From Rhizobium sp. R634 (GTDB taxonomy: Bacteria > Pseudomonadota > Alphaproteobacteria > Rhizobiales > Rhizobiaceae), in NCBI RefSeq assembly GCF_002211305.1, contig NZ_LOKW01000012.1:186001-250000 (forward strand): DNA of 64,000 bases, written 5' to 3'. Made by a program: the position numbers and the translations under genes. Of the stretch, positions 27,572 through 36,769 are shown piece by piece. The notes below the pieces were generated by a model. The model searched no databases. It saw only the letters and a list, made by a program, of their open reading frames with translations, and was not told the origin of the DNA. Numbering within the stretch: the stretch's first letter is position 1; each line of letters starts with the position of its first letter.

Positions 27572-28585
27572 ATGCAGGACAGGACGCATCTCGTCGACGA
27601 AATCACCGGCCATCGCCGCATGCGGCGCAACCGCAAGGCGGATTGGACGCGCCGCCTGGTGCAGGAGAACCGGCTGACGGTCGACGATCTGATCTGGCCG
27701 ATCTTTATCGTGCCGGGCTCCGGCATTATCGATCCGATCCCGGCCATGCCCGGCGTCAACCGCATGAGCATCGACACGGCCGTCGAAGCCGCGCGCGAAG
27801 CGGCCGATCTCGGCATTCCGGCGCTTGCGACCTTCCCGAATATCGAGATGGAGCTGCGCGACGAGACGGGCTCGAACAGCCTCGAAGCCAACAACCTGAT
27901 CAACCAGGCGACGGCGGCGATCAAGAAGGCGGTGCCCAATATCGGCGTTATCACCGACGTCGCGCTCGATCCTTTCACCAGCCACGGCCATGACGGCATC
28001 CTGAGAGGCGGCGAGATCGTCAATGACGAGACGGTCGATCAGGTGGCGCGCGCCGCCGTGATGCAGGCCGATGCCGGCGCCGACATCATCGCGCCGTCGG
28101 AAATGATGGACGGACGCATCGGCGTGATCCGCATGGCGCTCGATGCGGCCGGCCACCAGAACGTCGGCATCATGAGCTATGCGACAAAATTCGCCTCCGC
28201 GTTTTACGGACCCTATCGCGAGGCGATCTCGACCGGCGGACTGCTGAAGGGCGACAAGAAGACTTATTATATAGACCCCGCAAACGGCACCGAAGCGATC
28301 CGCGACGCCGCCCTCGACGTCGAGGAAGGCGCCGACATGCTGATGGTCAAGCCCGGCCTGCCCTATCTCGACATCTGCTGGCGCATGAAGGAGGCCTTCG
28401 GCCTGCCGACTTTTGCCTATCAGGTGTCCGGCGAATACAGCCAGATCAAGGCGGCGGCGATGAACGGCTGGATCGACGGCGAGCGGGCGATGCTGGAAAC
28501 GCTGCTGTCGTTCAAACGGTCGGGCTGCGACGGCATCCTCACCTATTTCGCGGTCGAGGTGGCGAAAATCCTCAGCAAACGCTGA
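27572..28585 (+). CDS. hemB: Delta-aminolevulinic acid dehydratase (porphobilinogen synthase)
   Basis: HemB condenses two 5-aminolevulinate molecules to porphobilinogen in haem synthesis. The 337-residue protein has the Schiff-base lysines in MSYATKFASAFYGP and MLMVKPGLPYLDI. The DVALDPFTSHGHDG segment has aspartate where zinc-type enzymes have cysteines, which points to the Mg-dependent rhizobial class. Full length, with its own promoter in the divergent gap. Confidence 0.97.
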   Translation: MQDRTHLVDEITGHRRMRRNRKADWTRRLVQENRLTVDDLIWPIFIVPGSGIIDPIPAMPGVNRMSIDTAVEAAREAADLGIPALATFPNIEMELRDETGSNSLEANNLINQATAAIKKAVPNIGVITDVALDPFTSHGHDGILRGGEIVNDETVDQVARAAVMQADAGADIIAPSEMMDGRIGVIRMALDAAGHQNVGIMSYATKFASAFYGPYREAISTGGLLKGDKKTYYIDPANGTEAIRDAALDVEEGADMLMVKPGLPYLDICWRMKEAFGLPTFAYQVSGEYSQIKAAAMNGWIDGERAMLETLLSFKRSGCDGILTYFAVEVAKILSKR

Positions 28586-28658
28586 TTGGGATGGGGATGA
28601 TTGTATTTCGTCTTGCTGACACCATATCAGCGGCATCGCTTTTCCTGAGGAGATTGAG

Positions 28659-29117
28659 ATGAGCTACAACCCCAACCCGCTTTATGCCGCACCGGAGGAC
28701 TGGCGCGCCTATAGCGGCGTGTTGAGCCGCCGTGTCTTCGCCTTCATCCTCGATTATATCATCGTGGCGCTGCTCTGGATTCCCGCAGCGGTCGTGCTGT
28801 TCTTCCTGTCGATCCTCACGCTCGGGCTTGGCTTTTTTCTCTACCCTGCCCTCTTCGTCATCGTCGCCGGCATTTACTTCGGCCTGACGGTCGGCGGATC
28901 GAGCCAGGCCTCGCTCGGCATGCGTGCGATGGGGATCGCGATGATGCGCGTCGATGGACGGCCGCTGGATTTCCTGACGGCCGTCGTACATCTGGCGCTG
29001 TTCTGGATCCTCAATTCGGTGCTGACGCCGCTCATCCTGCTTGTCGGCCTGTTTACCGAGCGCAGCCGCCTCATCCATGATCTGCTGGTCGGCACAGTGA
29101 CGGTGCGCACCGCCTGA
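28659..29117 (+). CDS. RDD family membrane protein
   Basis: A 152-residue protein with the RDD-type arginine in SRRVFAFILDY, three or four membrane segments (28-50, 55-80, 105-130) and the SLGMRAMGIAMMRVDG motif before the last segment. The typical RFLA/D-Y pattern places it in the RDD family, of uncertain transport or antiporter function. GAGGAGA precedes the start, and a terminator follows. Confidence 0.88.
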   Translation: MSYNPNPLYAAPEDWRAYSGVLSRRVFAFILDYIIVALLWIPAAVVLFFLSILTLGLGFFLYPALFVIVAGIYFGLTVGGSSQASLGMRAMGIAMMRVDGRPLDFLTAVVHLALFWILNSVLTPLILLVGLFTERSRLIHDLLVGTVTVRTA

Positions 29118-29124
29118 AACCCGC

Positions 29125-29150
29125 GGCGGAGACGAAATAAAGTCTCCGCC
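29125..29150 (+). terminator. Terminator hairpin after the RDD gene
   Basis: GGCGGAGAC at 29125-29133 pairs perfectly with GTCTCCGCC at 29142-29150 over an A-rich loop, eight bases after the RDD stop codon. Only TTCC follows, so the T tract is weak. Confidence 0.65.
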
Positions 29151-29297
29151 TTCCCTTTGCCGGGTGTTGCAGGGCTCCATATCTAAAATTAGAAGACTGA
29201 AATGAAGGGCGGAAACCGCCCCGCTGTTGACGTTTTCTATTCTTAGGTCATGCTGTCAGAAAACGGCACTGTCTCGACAAGGAAACTTCCGCGACAA

Positions 29298-30074
29298 ATG
29301 AATACGCAGACGACGCCATCCCCGCAGTTTTATCTGACGGCACCGGCTGCATGTCCGTATCTGCCGCATGAGATGGAGCGCAAGGTGTTCACCCATCTCG
29401 TCGGCCCGCGCGCCGCCGAGATGAACGACATCCTGACGCAGGGCGGCTTCCGCCGCTCGCAGAACATTGCTTATCGACCGGCCTGCGAGTCCTGCCGCGC
29501 CTGTGTTTCCGTGCGAATTCTCGCCCAGGAATTCGAGCCGACGAAATCGATGAAGCGGGTGCTCGCCGCCAATTCCGACGTCATCACCACCGAGTTCGCT
29601 GCCCAGCCTTCCAGCGAGCAATATTCGCTTTTCCGGCGCTACCTCGATTTCCGCCACCAGCAGGGCGGCATGTCCGACATGACGGTGCTCGACTATGCGA
29701 TCATGGTGGAAGATACGCATGTGAACACGCGAATCATCGAATACCGCCGGCGCGAGGAAGGCTCGGGGCTGGAGGAGCGGCCGAAGGGCGAACTGCTCGC
29801 CGCTGCGCTGACCGATACGATGAGCGACGGGCTTTCGATGGTCTATTCCTATTTCAACCCGGCGCTCGAACGGCGTTCGCTCGGCACTTTCATGATTCTC
29901 GACCATGTCAGGCGCACCAAGGCGCTCGGCCTGCCGCATGTCTACCTCGGCTATTGGGTGCAAGGGTCACGAAAGATGGACTATAAAACACGTTTCCAGC
30001 CGCAGGAGCATCTGACGCCGCGCGGCTGGGAGCGTTTCGATCCCTCCACGATGCCCGAAAGCACCCACGACTGA
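29298..30074 (+). CDS. bpt: Leucyl/arginyl-tRNA-protein transferase Bpt/Ate type
   Basis: This enzyme adds an amino acid from tRNA to N-terminal Asp/Glu (or oxidised) residues, marking proteins for the N-end rule ClpS-ClpAP pathway. The 258-residue protein has [16 protein letters not shown] and [12 protein letters not shown], the conserved cysteine motif. The start [13 protein letters not shown] at 29298 fits the family; an ATG 48 bp earlier lies in a likely promoter (TTGACG at 29227-29232). It abuts the DMT transporter gene. Confidence 0.93.
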   Translation: MNTQTTPSPQFYLTAPAACPYLPHEMERKVFTHLVGPRAAEMNDILTQGGFRRSQNIAYRPACESCRACVSVRILAQEFEPTKSMKRVLAANSDVITTEFAAQPSSEQYSLFRRYLDFRHQQGGMSDMTVLDYAIMVEDTHVNTRIIEYRRREEGSGLEERPKGELLAAALTDTMSDGLSMVYSYFNPALERRSLGTFMILDHVRRTKALGLPHVYLGYWVQGSRKMDYKTRFQPQEHLTPRGWERFDPSTMPESTHD

Positions 30075-30962
30075 ATGTCTTTTCCCACCGCTCTTTCCGA
30101 CCACCGGAAGGGCCTGCTGCTGACGGCGATCGGCGGCCTGGCGCTTTCAATGGATATTCCGCTCGTCCGCCTCGGCGAGGGCGACATCTGGTCGGTCCTG
30201 GGGGTGCGAAGTGCGGCCACCGTTGTCGCCACGCTCGTCATCCTCGCGGCAATGCGCCTTGCCTCGGGCAGATGGCCGGTCCTCGTTCCCGGGCGGCCCG
30301 GCCTGATGACGGGTCTGCTCTACGGTATTTCGTCGCTGACCTTCGTGCTCGCCGTCTTCAACACGACCACAGCCAATGTCGTTTTCATCGTCGCCTTCAA
30401 CCCGATGTTCGGGGCGCTTCTCTCCTGGATTTTCCTCAAGGAGAAGCCACAGGCCGCGACGCTGATCGCCATGCTCTTCATGATCTTCGGCGTCGGACTG
30501 ATCGTGCGCGAAGGGCTTTCCAGCGGCCATTTCTTTGGCGACGCCATGGCGCTACTCAGCGCGCTCATTCTTGCCGCAGCCATCACCATCGGGCGAGCTT
30601 CACGCCGGGAAATGGGCTTCGTGCCACTGCTTGCCGCCATCCTGCCGACCGCGCTCGGGCTCGCGCAAGCTCTGCCCTCGGGGCTTTCCATCGACCATCC
30701 CGGCTGGATCCTTTTCAACGGCGCCATCATGATGCCGGTCGCCTTCTGGTGCCTCGCGACCGGGCCACGTTATCTTTCCGCGCCCGAGGTCGGCATGTTC
30801 TATCTGCTCGAAACCGTTCTCGCCCCGATCTGGGTCTGGCTGATCTTTGCGGAAACGCCGGCGACAATGACACTGGTTGGCGGTGGTATCCTGGTGACGG
30901 CGATCGCCGGGCATTCGGTCTGGATGGTGCGAGGGAAGAACGTCAGGCAGGCCCCGGAATAG
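30075..30962 (+). CDS. EamA/DMT-family transporter
   Basis: A 295-residue inner-membrane protein with ten predicted segments in two EamA repeats. NPMFGALLSWIFLKEKPQ closes the first repeat and LLETVLAPIWVWLIFAETP the second, both family hallmarks. The substrate is unknown; relatives export amino acids or other metabolites. Its ATG follows the bpt stop directly, so the two are co-transcribed. Confidence 0.9.
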   Translation: MSFPTALSDHRKGLLLTAIGGLALSMDIPLVRLGEGDIWSVLGVRSAATVVATLVILAAMRLASGRWPVLVPGRPGLMTGLLYGISSLTFVLAVFNTTTANVVFIVAFNPMFGALLSWIFLKEKPQAATLIAMLFMIFGVGLIVREGLSSGHFFGDAMALLSALILAAAITIGRASRREMGFVPLLAAILPTALGLAQALPSGLSIDHPGWILFNGAIMMPVAFWCLATGPRYLSAPEVGMFYLLETVLAPIWVWLIFAETPATMTLVGGGILVTAIAGHSVWMVRGKNVRQAPE

Positions 30963-31020
30963 GTGTTGCCGGGTTTCCGCGCCCATGTTATAACGCCGTT
31001 ACCACGCAGAGGATAGAGCG

Positions 31021-31242
31021 ATGAACGTCACGATCCGCAAAATCGGAAACTCCGAGGGTGTCATCATCCCCAAGGAGGTGTTGCAGCGATTGGGCCTTAG
31101 CAGTGGTGACAGCCTTGAACTGCAGGAGATCGAGGGCAATATCCACCTCGTGCCGGAATCAGCAGATCTGGCTGAACAAATGCGGGCGGCCCGCATCGGC
31201 ATGGAAAAATATCGGGTAGCGCTCCGCGAACTCGCGAAATGA
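31021..31242 (+). CDS. AbrB/MazE-type antitoxin
   Basis: A 73-residue protein with a swapped-hairpin AbrB DNA-binding domain (MNVTIRKIGNSEGVIIPKEV, continuing LQRLGLSSGDSLELQE). The C-terminal 30 residues should bind the toxin. Its stop overlaps the start of the Fic/Doc gene by four bases (31239-31242). It probably neutralises the toxin and autoregulates the pair. Typical Doc modules use a Phd antitoxin instead. Confidence 0.88.
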   Translation: MNVTIRKIGNSEGVIIPKEVLQRLGLSSGDSLELQEIEGNIHLVPESADLAEQMRAARIGMEKYRVALRELAK

Positions 31243-31631
31243 TACGGCTGAAATGGCTCAGTCGCCAAGCGGTCGAAAATATGCATGCTGAGCAGATTGC
31301 CGAACATGGCGGTTTGTCGGGCCTACGGGATGCAAATGCATTGGAGACAAGCTTGGCACGCCCACTCAATAAAGCTGCCTATGGCGAAACCGACATCTTC
31401 GTACTCGCCGCAGCCTATCTTTACGGCATTGTGAGAAACCATCCCTTCGTGGATGGAAACAAACGCACCGGCTATCTCGCCGCGTTTACTTTTCTCTATG
31501 TCAACGGTTACATCATCGATGCCGATAACGCGCAGGTTATCGCATTTGTGCTAGACGTCGCCGCCGGCGAGATCGATGAGGAAGGCGCGACCCGCTTCCT
31601 TCGGGATTTCAGCGTACCGCTCACCCCGTAG
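31239..31631 (+). CDS. doc: Death-on-curing (Doc) family toxin
   Basis: A 130-residue Fic-fold protein. The active-site motif is HPFVDGNKRTG, with the catalytic histidine and the anion-binding GNKR segment intact. Doc of phage P1 phosphorylates EF-Tu; canonical Fic enzymes AMPylate. The motif here (VDGNKR, not NDANKR) is closer to canonical Fic. It overlaps the AbrB-type antitoxin gene, and its last 11 bp overlap the convergent SRPBCC gene. Confidence 0.9.
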   Translation: MIRLKWLSRQAVENMHAEQIAEHGGLSGLRDANALETSLARPLNKAAYGETDIFVLAAAYLYGIVRNHPFVDGNKRTGYLAAFTFLYVNGYIIDADNAQVIAFVLDVAAGEIDEEGATRFLRDFSVPLTP

Positions 31632-32079
31632 CCTTCAGCTGCTGCTCCTCCAGCTCCCTGCCAAGACCTTCGACGACATGCGCCCAGCCTCGGCGGGTCT
31701 TTTCCTCGTGTTCGGCCCATTCGGCGCACATTTCGTGGGTCAGCGTCAGGCGGCTGCCGCCGCCGAGAGGTTCGATGTCGATCTCGACGCGGTCGCAATT
31801 ATGGTCGTGCTCCTCGACCGAGAAACTGAAGGCCATGTGCCGAGGGCGTTTCAGCTCCAGAAAAACACCCTGATGGAAGGCATCGCCGGTCGGGCGACGA
31901 TCGACGATGAAGAAACGGCCGCCGACGCGCGGATCGATCTCGGCACGGATGACATGGCCGTCATCAGTCGCAAACAGAAAACGGCGGGCAATTTCGGGAT
32001 TGAGCCAAGCGTCGTAAACGGCAGCGGGCGGCGCCTTGTAGGTGTGGCTGACATGCAATTTGATGGTCGCGGCGGGCAT
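31621..32079 (-). CDS. SRPBCC (AHSA1-like) domain protein
   Basis: A 152-residue protein with the START/AHSA1 fold: SHTYKAPPAAVYDAWLNPE at the start, GGRFFIVDRRP in the middle, and SRLTLTHEM before the long C-terminal helix. Such proteins bind small hydrophobic ligands; none is indicated here. The start at 32079 has GAGGAAAA upstream and fits the family better than an ATG 45 bp earlier. Its end overlaps the doc toxin gene tail to tail. Confidence 0.87.
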   Translation of the reverse strand: MPAATIKLHVSHTYKAPPAAVYDAWLNPEIARRFLFATDDGHVIRAEIDPRVGGRFFIVDRRPTGDAFHQGVFLELKRPRHMAFSFSVEEHDHNCDRVEIDIEPLGGGSRLTLTHEMCAEWAEHEEKTRRGWAHVVEGLGRELEEQQLKATG

Positions 32080-32295
32080 CGATTTTCCTCCTTTAAGGGC
32101 ACGCGCGCCTTTCCCGAAGCGCACGGGTCACAGCCGCACCGTCCGCCCACGGAACCGGCCTTCTCTTATTTTTGATAACAGGAGTGAGATAGAGAAGTTC
32201 CCGCGCCCGCCAAGAGCGGAGCGCGGAATTTACTTATGCAGCAAATCTAGGTGTTACGGCGCGCTTGTCTCTGTAAGAGACGAGCGGCTGCGAAC

Positions 32296-34551
32296 TCAGC
32301 CGGCGAACTTGCCGCTGCGCGGAAAGCCCTTCGGCACGGTGCGTCCGGCGGTGGCGCGATCGGCCAGCCATTCGGCAAGCTCGTCCTTGTTCTTCGTGAA
32401 GGTGCGGCCGGCGCTGTCCTCCCAGACGAGGCCATCTGCGATCGCGAAGCAGCGAACGTCGGAGATGCCGCCATCCTTGTAACGCTGCAGGCGCACACCC
32501 TTGCCGCGCGACATTTCCGGCACCTGCACCAGCGGGAAGACCAAGAGCTTGCGGTTTTCGCCGACGACAGCGACATGGTCGCCGGTGACGGGCACGAGCA
32601 GCTGTGTTTCCTCGGGCAGCGCGACGTTCATGATCTGCTTGCCCTTGCGGGTGTTCGCGACGAGTTCGGCTTCCGGCACGACGAAGCCGTTGCCGGCGGT
32701 CGAAACGATTAGCTGCTTGCGCGAGGGATCGTGCACGAAAGCGGTCAGCACCGCCTGGTCGTTATCCATGTCGACCATGATGCGCAGCGGCTCACCGTGG
32801 CCGCGGCCGCCCGGCAGCTTGTCGCCGCCAAGGGTGAAGGCCTTGCCGCCGGTCGTGACGATCAGGATCTTGTCGGTCGTCTGCGCGGGGAAGGCCACCT
32901 TCAAGCCGTCGCCTTCCTTGAAGGTCAGCGTCGCCGTATCGGCGATGTGGCCCTTCAGCGCGCGGATCCAGCCCTTTTCGGAAATGACGACGGTGATCGG
33001 CTCCTTCTCGATCATCGCCTGTTGGATCGCCTCCTCGTCGGCTTCGGGCGCATCGGCAAACTGGGTGCGGCGGCGGCCGACCTCGGTCGCCTTGGCGAAC
33101 TTCTTCTTCACCTCGCCGATTTCCCAGGCGACCGTCTGCCACTGCTTGTCGTCGGAGGCAAGCAGCGCTTCGATCTCGCCCTTTTCCTTGGTGAGTTCGT
33201 CGAACTCCTTGCGGATCTCGAACTCTTCGAGCTTGCGCAGAGAGCGCAGCCGCATGTTGAGGATCGCCTCGACCTGATTGTCGGTGAGATCCCAGCGCGC
33301 CACCATGACCGGCTTCGGCTCATCCTCCTCGCGGATGATCCTGATCACCTCGTCGATATTGAGATAGGCGATCAGCAAACCGCCAAGGATTTCGAGACGT
33401 TTTTCGATCGCCGCCAGGCGGAAGCGCGAACGGCGCTGCAGCACTTCGCGGCGGTGATCCAGCCATTCCTTCAGCACCTCGTTCAGCGCCATGACCCTGG
33501 GAATACGGCCCATGGACAAGACGTTCATGTTCAGCGGGAAGCGGCTTTCCAGCTCCGTCAGCTTGAACATCGATTCCATCAGGATCGTCGGATCGACGCT
33601 GCGGCTCTTCGGCACCAGGACGACGCGGATGTCCTCGGCCGATTCATCGCGGATGTCTTCCAAGAGCGGCAGCTTGCGGGCGATCAGCAGCTCTGCGATC
33701 TTTTCGATCAGCCGCGACTTCTGCACCTGGAAGGGAATTTCGGTGATGACGATCTGGTAACCGCCGCGGCCGAGATCCTCGGTCTGCCATTTCGCCCTGA
33801 CGCGGAAACCACCGCGGCCGGTGCGGTAGCTCTCGATGATGCTCTCGCGGCTGTCGATGATGATGCCGCCGGTCGGGAAATCCGGGCCGGGAATGAACTC
33901 GATGAGCTTCTCGACGGTCGCATCGGGATGCTTGATCAGGTGCAGGGCGGCGTCGCAAAGCTCGTGGGCATTGTGTGAGGGGATCGAGGTCGCCATGCCG
34001 ACGGCGATGCCGGAAGAGCCGTTGGCGAGCAGGTTCGGGAAGGCGCCGGGAAGGACGACCGGCTCGGAATTCGATTCGTCGTAGGTGTCACGGAAATCAA
34101 CGGCATCCTGATCGATGCCTTCGAGCAGCAGTTCCGAGACCGCCGTCATCTTCGATTCGGTGTAACGCATGGCGGCGGGGCTGTCGCCGTCGATATTGCC
34201 GAAATTGCCCTGGCCGTTGACCAGCGTGTAGCGCTGCGAGAAATCCTGGGCGAGACGGGCAAGCGCATCGTAGATCGACTGGTCGCCGTGCGGATGGTAG
34301 TTACCCATCACTTCGCCGACGATCTTGGCGCATTTCCTGAAGGCCGAAGTCGGCCGCAGCCCCATTTCGTTCATCGCATAGACAATGCGGCGATGAACGG
34401 GCTTCAGTCCGTCGCGCACGTCAGGCAGGGCGCGATGCATGATGGTCGACAGCGCATAGGCGAGATAGCGCTGCTCGAGCGCCGCCTTGAGGTCGACCGG
34501 TTGAATGTTGTCGTCGTCTCCGCCGGAAGGCGGCAAAATCTCTTGTCCCAT
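32296..34551 (-). CDS. parC: DNA topoisomerase IV subunit A
   Basis: ParC with ParE decatenates daughter chromosomes. The 751-residue protein starts with the typical [17 protein letters not shown] region, and the active-site tyrosine is in [27 protein letters not shown] holds the quinolone-resistance-determining segment. The C-terminal half has GyrA/ParC beta-pinwheel repeats, but no GyrA box, which supports ParC over GyrA. It appears monocistronic. Confidence 0.95.
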   Translation of the reverse strand: MGQEILPPSGGDDDNIQPVDLKAALEQRYLAYALSTIMHRALPDVRDGLKPVHRRIVYAMNEMGLRPTSAFRKCAKIVGEVMGNYHPHGDQSIYDALARLAQDFSQRYTLVNGQGNFGNIDGDSPAAMRYTESKMTAVSELLLEGIDQDAVDFRDTYDESNSEPVVLPGAFPNLLANGSSGIAVGMATSIPSHNAHELCDAALHLIKHPDATVEKLIEFIPGPDFPTGGIIIDSRESIIESYRTGRGGFRVRAKWQTEDLGRGGYQIVITEIPFQVQKSRLIEKIAELLIARKLPLLEDIRDESAEDIRVVLVPKSRSVDPTILMESMFKLTELESRFPLNMNVLSMGRIPRVMALNEVLKEWLDHRREVLQRRSRFRLAAIEKRLEILGGLLIAYLNIDEVIRIIREEDEPKPVMVARWDLTDNQVEAILNMRLRSLRKLEEFEIRKEFDELTKEKGEIEALLASDDKQWQTVAWEIGEVKKKFAKATEVGRRRTQFADAPEADEEAIQQAMIEKEPITVVISEKGWIRALKGHIADTATLTFKEGDGLKVAFPAQTTDKILIVTTGGKAFTLGGDKLPGGRGHGEPLRIMVDMDNDQAVLTAFVHDPSRKQLIVSTAGNGFVVPEAELVANTRKGKQIMNVALPEETQLLVPVTGDHVAVVGENRKLLVFPLVQVPEMSRGKGVRLQRYKDGGISDVRCFAIADGLVWEDSAGRTFTKNKDELAEWLADRATAGRTVPKGFPRSGKFAG

Positions 34552-34785
34552 AGGCCTTGACTAGCTCAGAAGAGCCCGGGGGGCAAGGAATCCAGCCTAT
34601 TGCAGCTGTGGATGAAGTCTTCCGGCCAACGTTGAAGGATGAGACAAGCTGTTCGCCGCAATTTCGATTTCGTTTGCCCTTCCCTTCAACAAAAAATTAG
34701 TGGGCTGCAATATAAAGCCGGCCTAATCCGTAGTAGCGTAACTGCAGATTTCCAAACCGCCACACGCCACCAGAGGAATCACCCC

Positions 34786-35973
34786 ATGAACTTTTACCGG
34801 ACAACGCGGCTGATGCTGTCGAGCGCAGCCTTTTTCTCGCTCGCCGGCTCGGCTTTCGCTCTCGACGGCGCCGACTTGCTGAAGAAGCTCAATGCCGCCT
34901 ATGCCGAACAGGGCGGAACGATTTCGGCTGACGGCGTGGATATCGACGGCACGACCGTGATTTTGAAGAATGTCAGCGTCAAGCCGACCGGCGGCGAAAG
35001 TCTCGCCATCGGCGAAGTCACCCTTTCCGGCGTGGAAGAAGACGAAGACGGCGGTTATTACATCGAAGAAGCCGCCTTCCCTGACATCAACACGACGAAG
35101 GAAGGCGTCACGGTGACGGCGCAGGAGCTGACGCTCGGCGGCATCTCGGTTCCGGCAACGCCGGGCGGTGACTCGCTCGATACCATGATGCTCTACGAGA
35201 ACGCTCATACCGGTCCGCTGAAGGTGGTCAAGGATGGTGCGGAAGTCTTCTCCGTGCTCGAAAGCGATATGAATCTGACGCTGCGCGAAGACGAATCCGG
35301 CTTCGATTTCGATGGCGCCTTCAAAAGCATGAAGGCCGATCTCAGTAAGGCCGAGGACCCGCAGAGCAAGGATGCGATCGAGAAGCTCGCCCTTCAGCAC
35401 GTTCAGGGTGACATTACCATGAAGGGCGCCTGGGAACTCGCGCCGGGCACGATCGACATTTCGGAATTCGCCCTGGACTTCAACAATATCGGCAAGCTCA
35501 ATCTCGGCTTCAAGATCTCTGGCTATACGATGGCCTTCGTGAAGTCGCTGCAGGATGCGATGAAGGAATCCGAGACCAATCCGAACAAGGAACAGGCGCA
35601 GCAAGCGCTCGGTCTCGCCATGCTCGGCTTGATGCAGCAGCTCTCCTTCGAGGGCGCACAGGTACGCTTCGAAGATGCCTCGATCACCAAGCGCGCGCTC
35701 GATTATGCCGGCGCACAGCAGAACATTTCGGGCCAGCAGATGGCGGACTCGCTGAAGGCGATGACCCCGATCATGCTGGCGCAGTTCAATGTGCCGGAGC
35801 TGCAGAACGCCGTGTCGGCTGCCGTCAACACCTTCCTCGACGACCCGAAGAGCCTGACGGTGAAGGCCGCTCCTGAAAAGCCGGTACCGTTCCCCACGAT
35901 CGTCGGCGCTGCCATGGGCGCTCCGAACACGCTGCCGCAGGTGCTCGGCGTCAAGGTTTCGGCGAACGACTGA
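34786..35973 (+). CDS. Conserved periplasmic protein of unknown function
   Basis: A 395-residue protein with a signal peptide (MNFYRTTRLMLSSAAFFSLA, cleavage near AFA-LDG). The mature part is acidic and beta-rich, with repeated strand patterns (GTTVILKNVSVKP, GESLAIGEVTLSGV, VTVTAQELTLGGI). This recalls DUF2125/DUF945-like periplasmic proteins, but I cannot name the family. AGAGGAA precedes the chosen ATG at 34786. A strong double-stem terminator follows. Confidence 0.75.
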   Translation: MNFYRTTRLMLSSAAFFSLAGSAFALDGADLLKKLNAAYAEQGGTISADGVDIDGTTVILKNVSVKPTGGESLAIGEVTLSGVEEDEDGGYYIEEAAFPDINTTKEGVTVTAQELTLGGISVPATPGGDSLDTMMLYENAHTGPLKVVKDGAEVFSVLESDMNLTLREDESGFDFDGAFKSMKADLSKAEDPQSKDAIEKLALQHVQGDITMKGAWELAPGTIDISEFALDFNNIGKLNLGFKISGYTMAFVKSLQDAMKESETNPNKEQAQQALGLAMLGLMQQLSFEGAQVRFEDASITKRALDYAGAQQNISGQQMADSLKAMTPIMLAQFNVPELQNAVSAAVNTFLDDPKSLTVKAAPEKPVPFPTIVGAAMGAPNTLPQVLGVKVSAND

Positions 35974-35991
35974 TCGACTGGTTTCACTATT

Positions 35992-36057
35992 GAAGGGCCT
36001 GGCAGCGTGTGACTGACCCCAGCAGCTGGTGTCAGTCACGACCGTCAGGCCCTTTTC
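35992..36057. terminator. Long bidirectional double-stem terminator
   Basis: The outer stem is GAAGGGCCTG (35992-36001) with CAGGCCCTTTTC (36046-36057). A second perfect 9-bp stem inside it is GTGACTGAC (36009-36017) with GTCAGTCAC (36031-36039). It separates the convergent periplasmic-protein and tetR genes. Confidence 0.8.
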
Positions 36058-36061
36058 GTTT

Positions 36062-36694
36062 TCAGGCACGGTGGCGGGCGATCTCGGCGATGGCGAGGGC
36101 TGCTATGTCGAGCAATTCCTCATAGGACGCGCCGTCCCTCGCCTGCACCGACATTCCCTGGACGATAGCGGCGAGGAATCGCGCCAGGGCGCGGGCATTG
36201 GTTCCGGCCTTGATATCGCCGTCGCGCATGCCGCGCTCGATTCTCACCGTAAAGGCACTCAGCGACTGGCGGCGCAGCGCCGCAACATGATCGGCAATGG
36301 CGTCGTTCTCGCTGGCGCAGTTCAGCACCGCCGTCGAGATCATGCAGCCCTTCGGATGTTCCGGCGCGGAAAAGATCGCGGCCGATCCCCGCAAGATACG
36401 CTCGAAGGCGGAGACAGTGTCGATCGGCTCGGCAAGCGCTGAAAAAGTGCTCGCGCCGAGCCCTCGGTATTGCTGCAGCGCCTCGCGATAAAGATCGGCC
36501 TTCGAATTGAAGGCGGCATAAAGGCTTTGCGGCGTGATGCCCATGGCAGCCGTGAGATCGGCGATCGACGCGCCCTCATATCCGTGCGCCCAGAAGGTTT
36601 CGCGGGCGGCGGACAGAACCGTCTCGCGGTCGAAAGCCGGCGGGCGGCCGCGGCGGCGGGCGGGAGTGTTTTTCACGTCGGCACTATTTTTCAC
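36062..36694 (-). CDS. TetR-family transcriptional regulator
   Basis: A 210-residue repressor with an N-terminal helix-turn-helix: RGRPPAFDRETVLSAARETF and the recognition region GITPQSLYAAFNSKADLY. The effector domain has GCMISTAVLNCAS, common in the AcrR/YezE-like group. The GTG at 36694 is the likeliest start; the upstream frame runs across the divergent promoter. It lies 75 bp from the divergent serine hydrolase, which it may control through inverted repeats in the gap. Confidence 0.88.
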   Translation of the reverse strand: MKNSADVKNTPARRRGRPPAFDRETVLSAARETFWAHGYEGASIADLTAAMGITPQSLYAAFNSKADLYREALQQYRGLGASTFSALAEPIDTVSAFERILRGSAAIFSAPEHPKGCMISTAVLNCASENDAIADHVAALRRQSLSAFTVRIERGMRDGDIKAGTNARALARFLAAIVQGMSVQARDGASYEELLDIAALAIAEIARHRA

Positions 36695-36750
36695 AATGAT
36701 CACTCTAGAATTTCGAGACGGCTTGCTATATTCAGGAACGGTCATTGTGA
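36691..36750. promoter_or_regulatory. Inverted repeats in the tetR/serine hydrolase promoter region
   Basis: TCACAATGATC (36691-36701) and GGTCATTGTGA (36740-36750) match as inverse copies at 10 of 11 positions. The left copy touches the tetR start codon and the right lies 20 bp upstream of the hydrolase start. Both are candidate TetR operator half-sites. Confidence 0.45.
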
Positions 36751-36769
36751 TTATAGAAGGTTTAATCTG

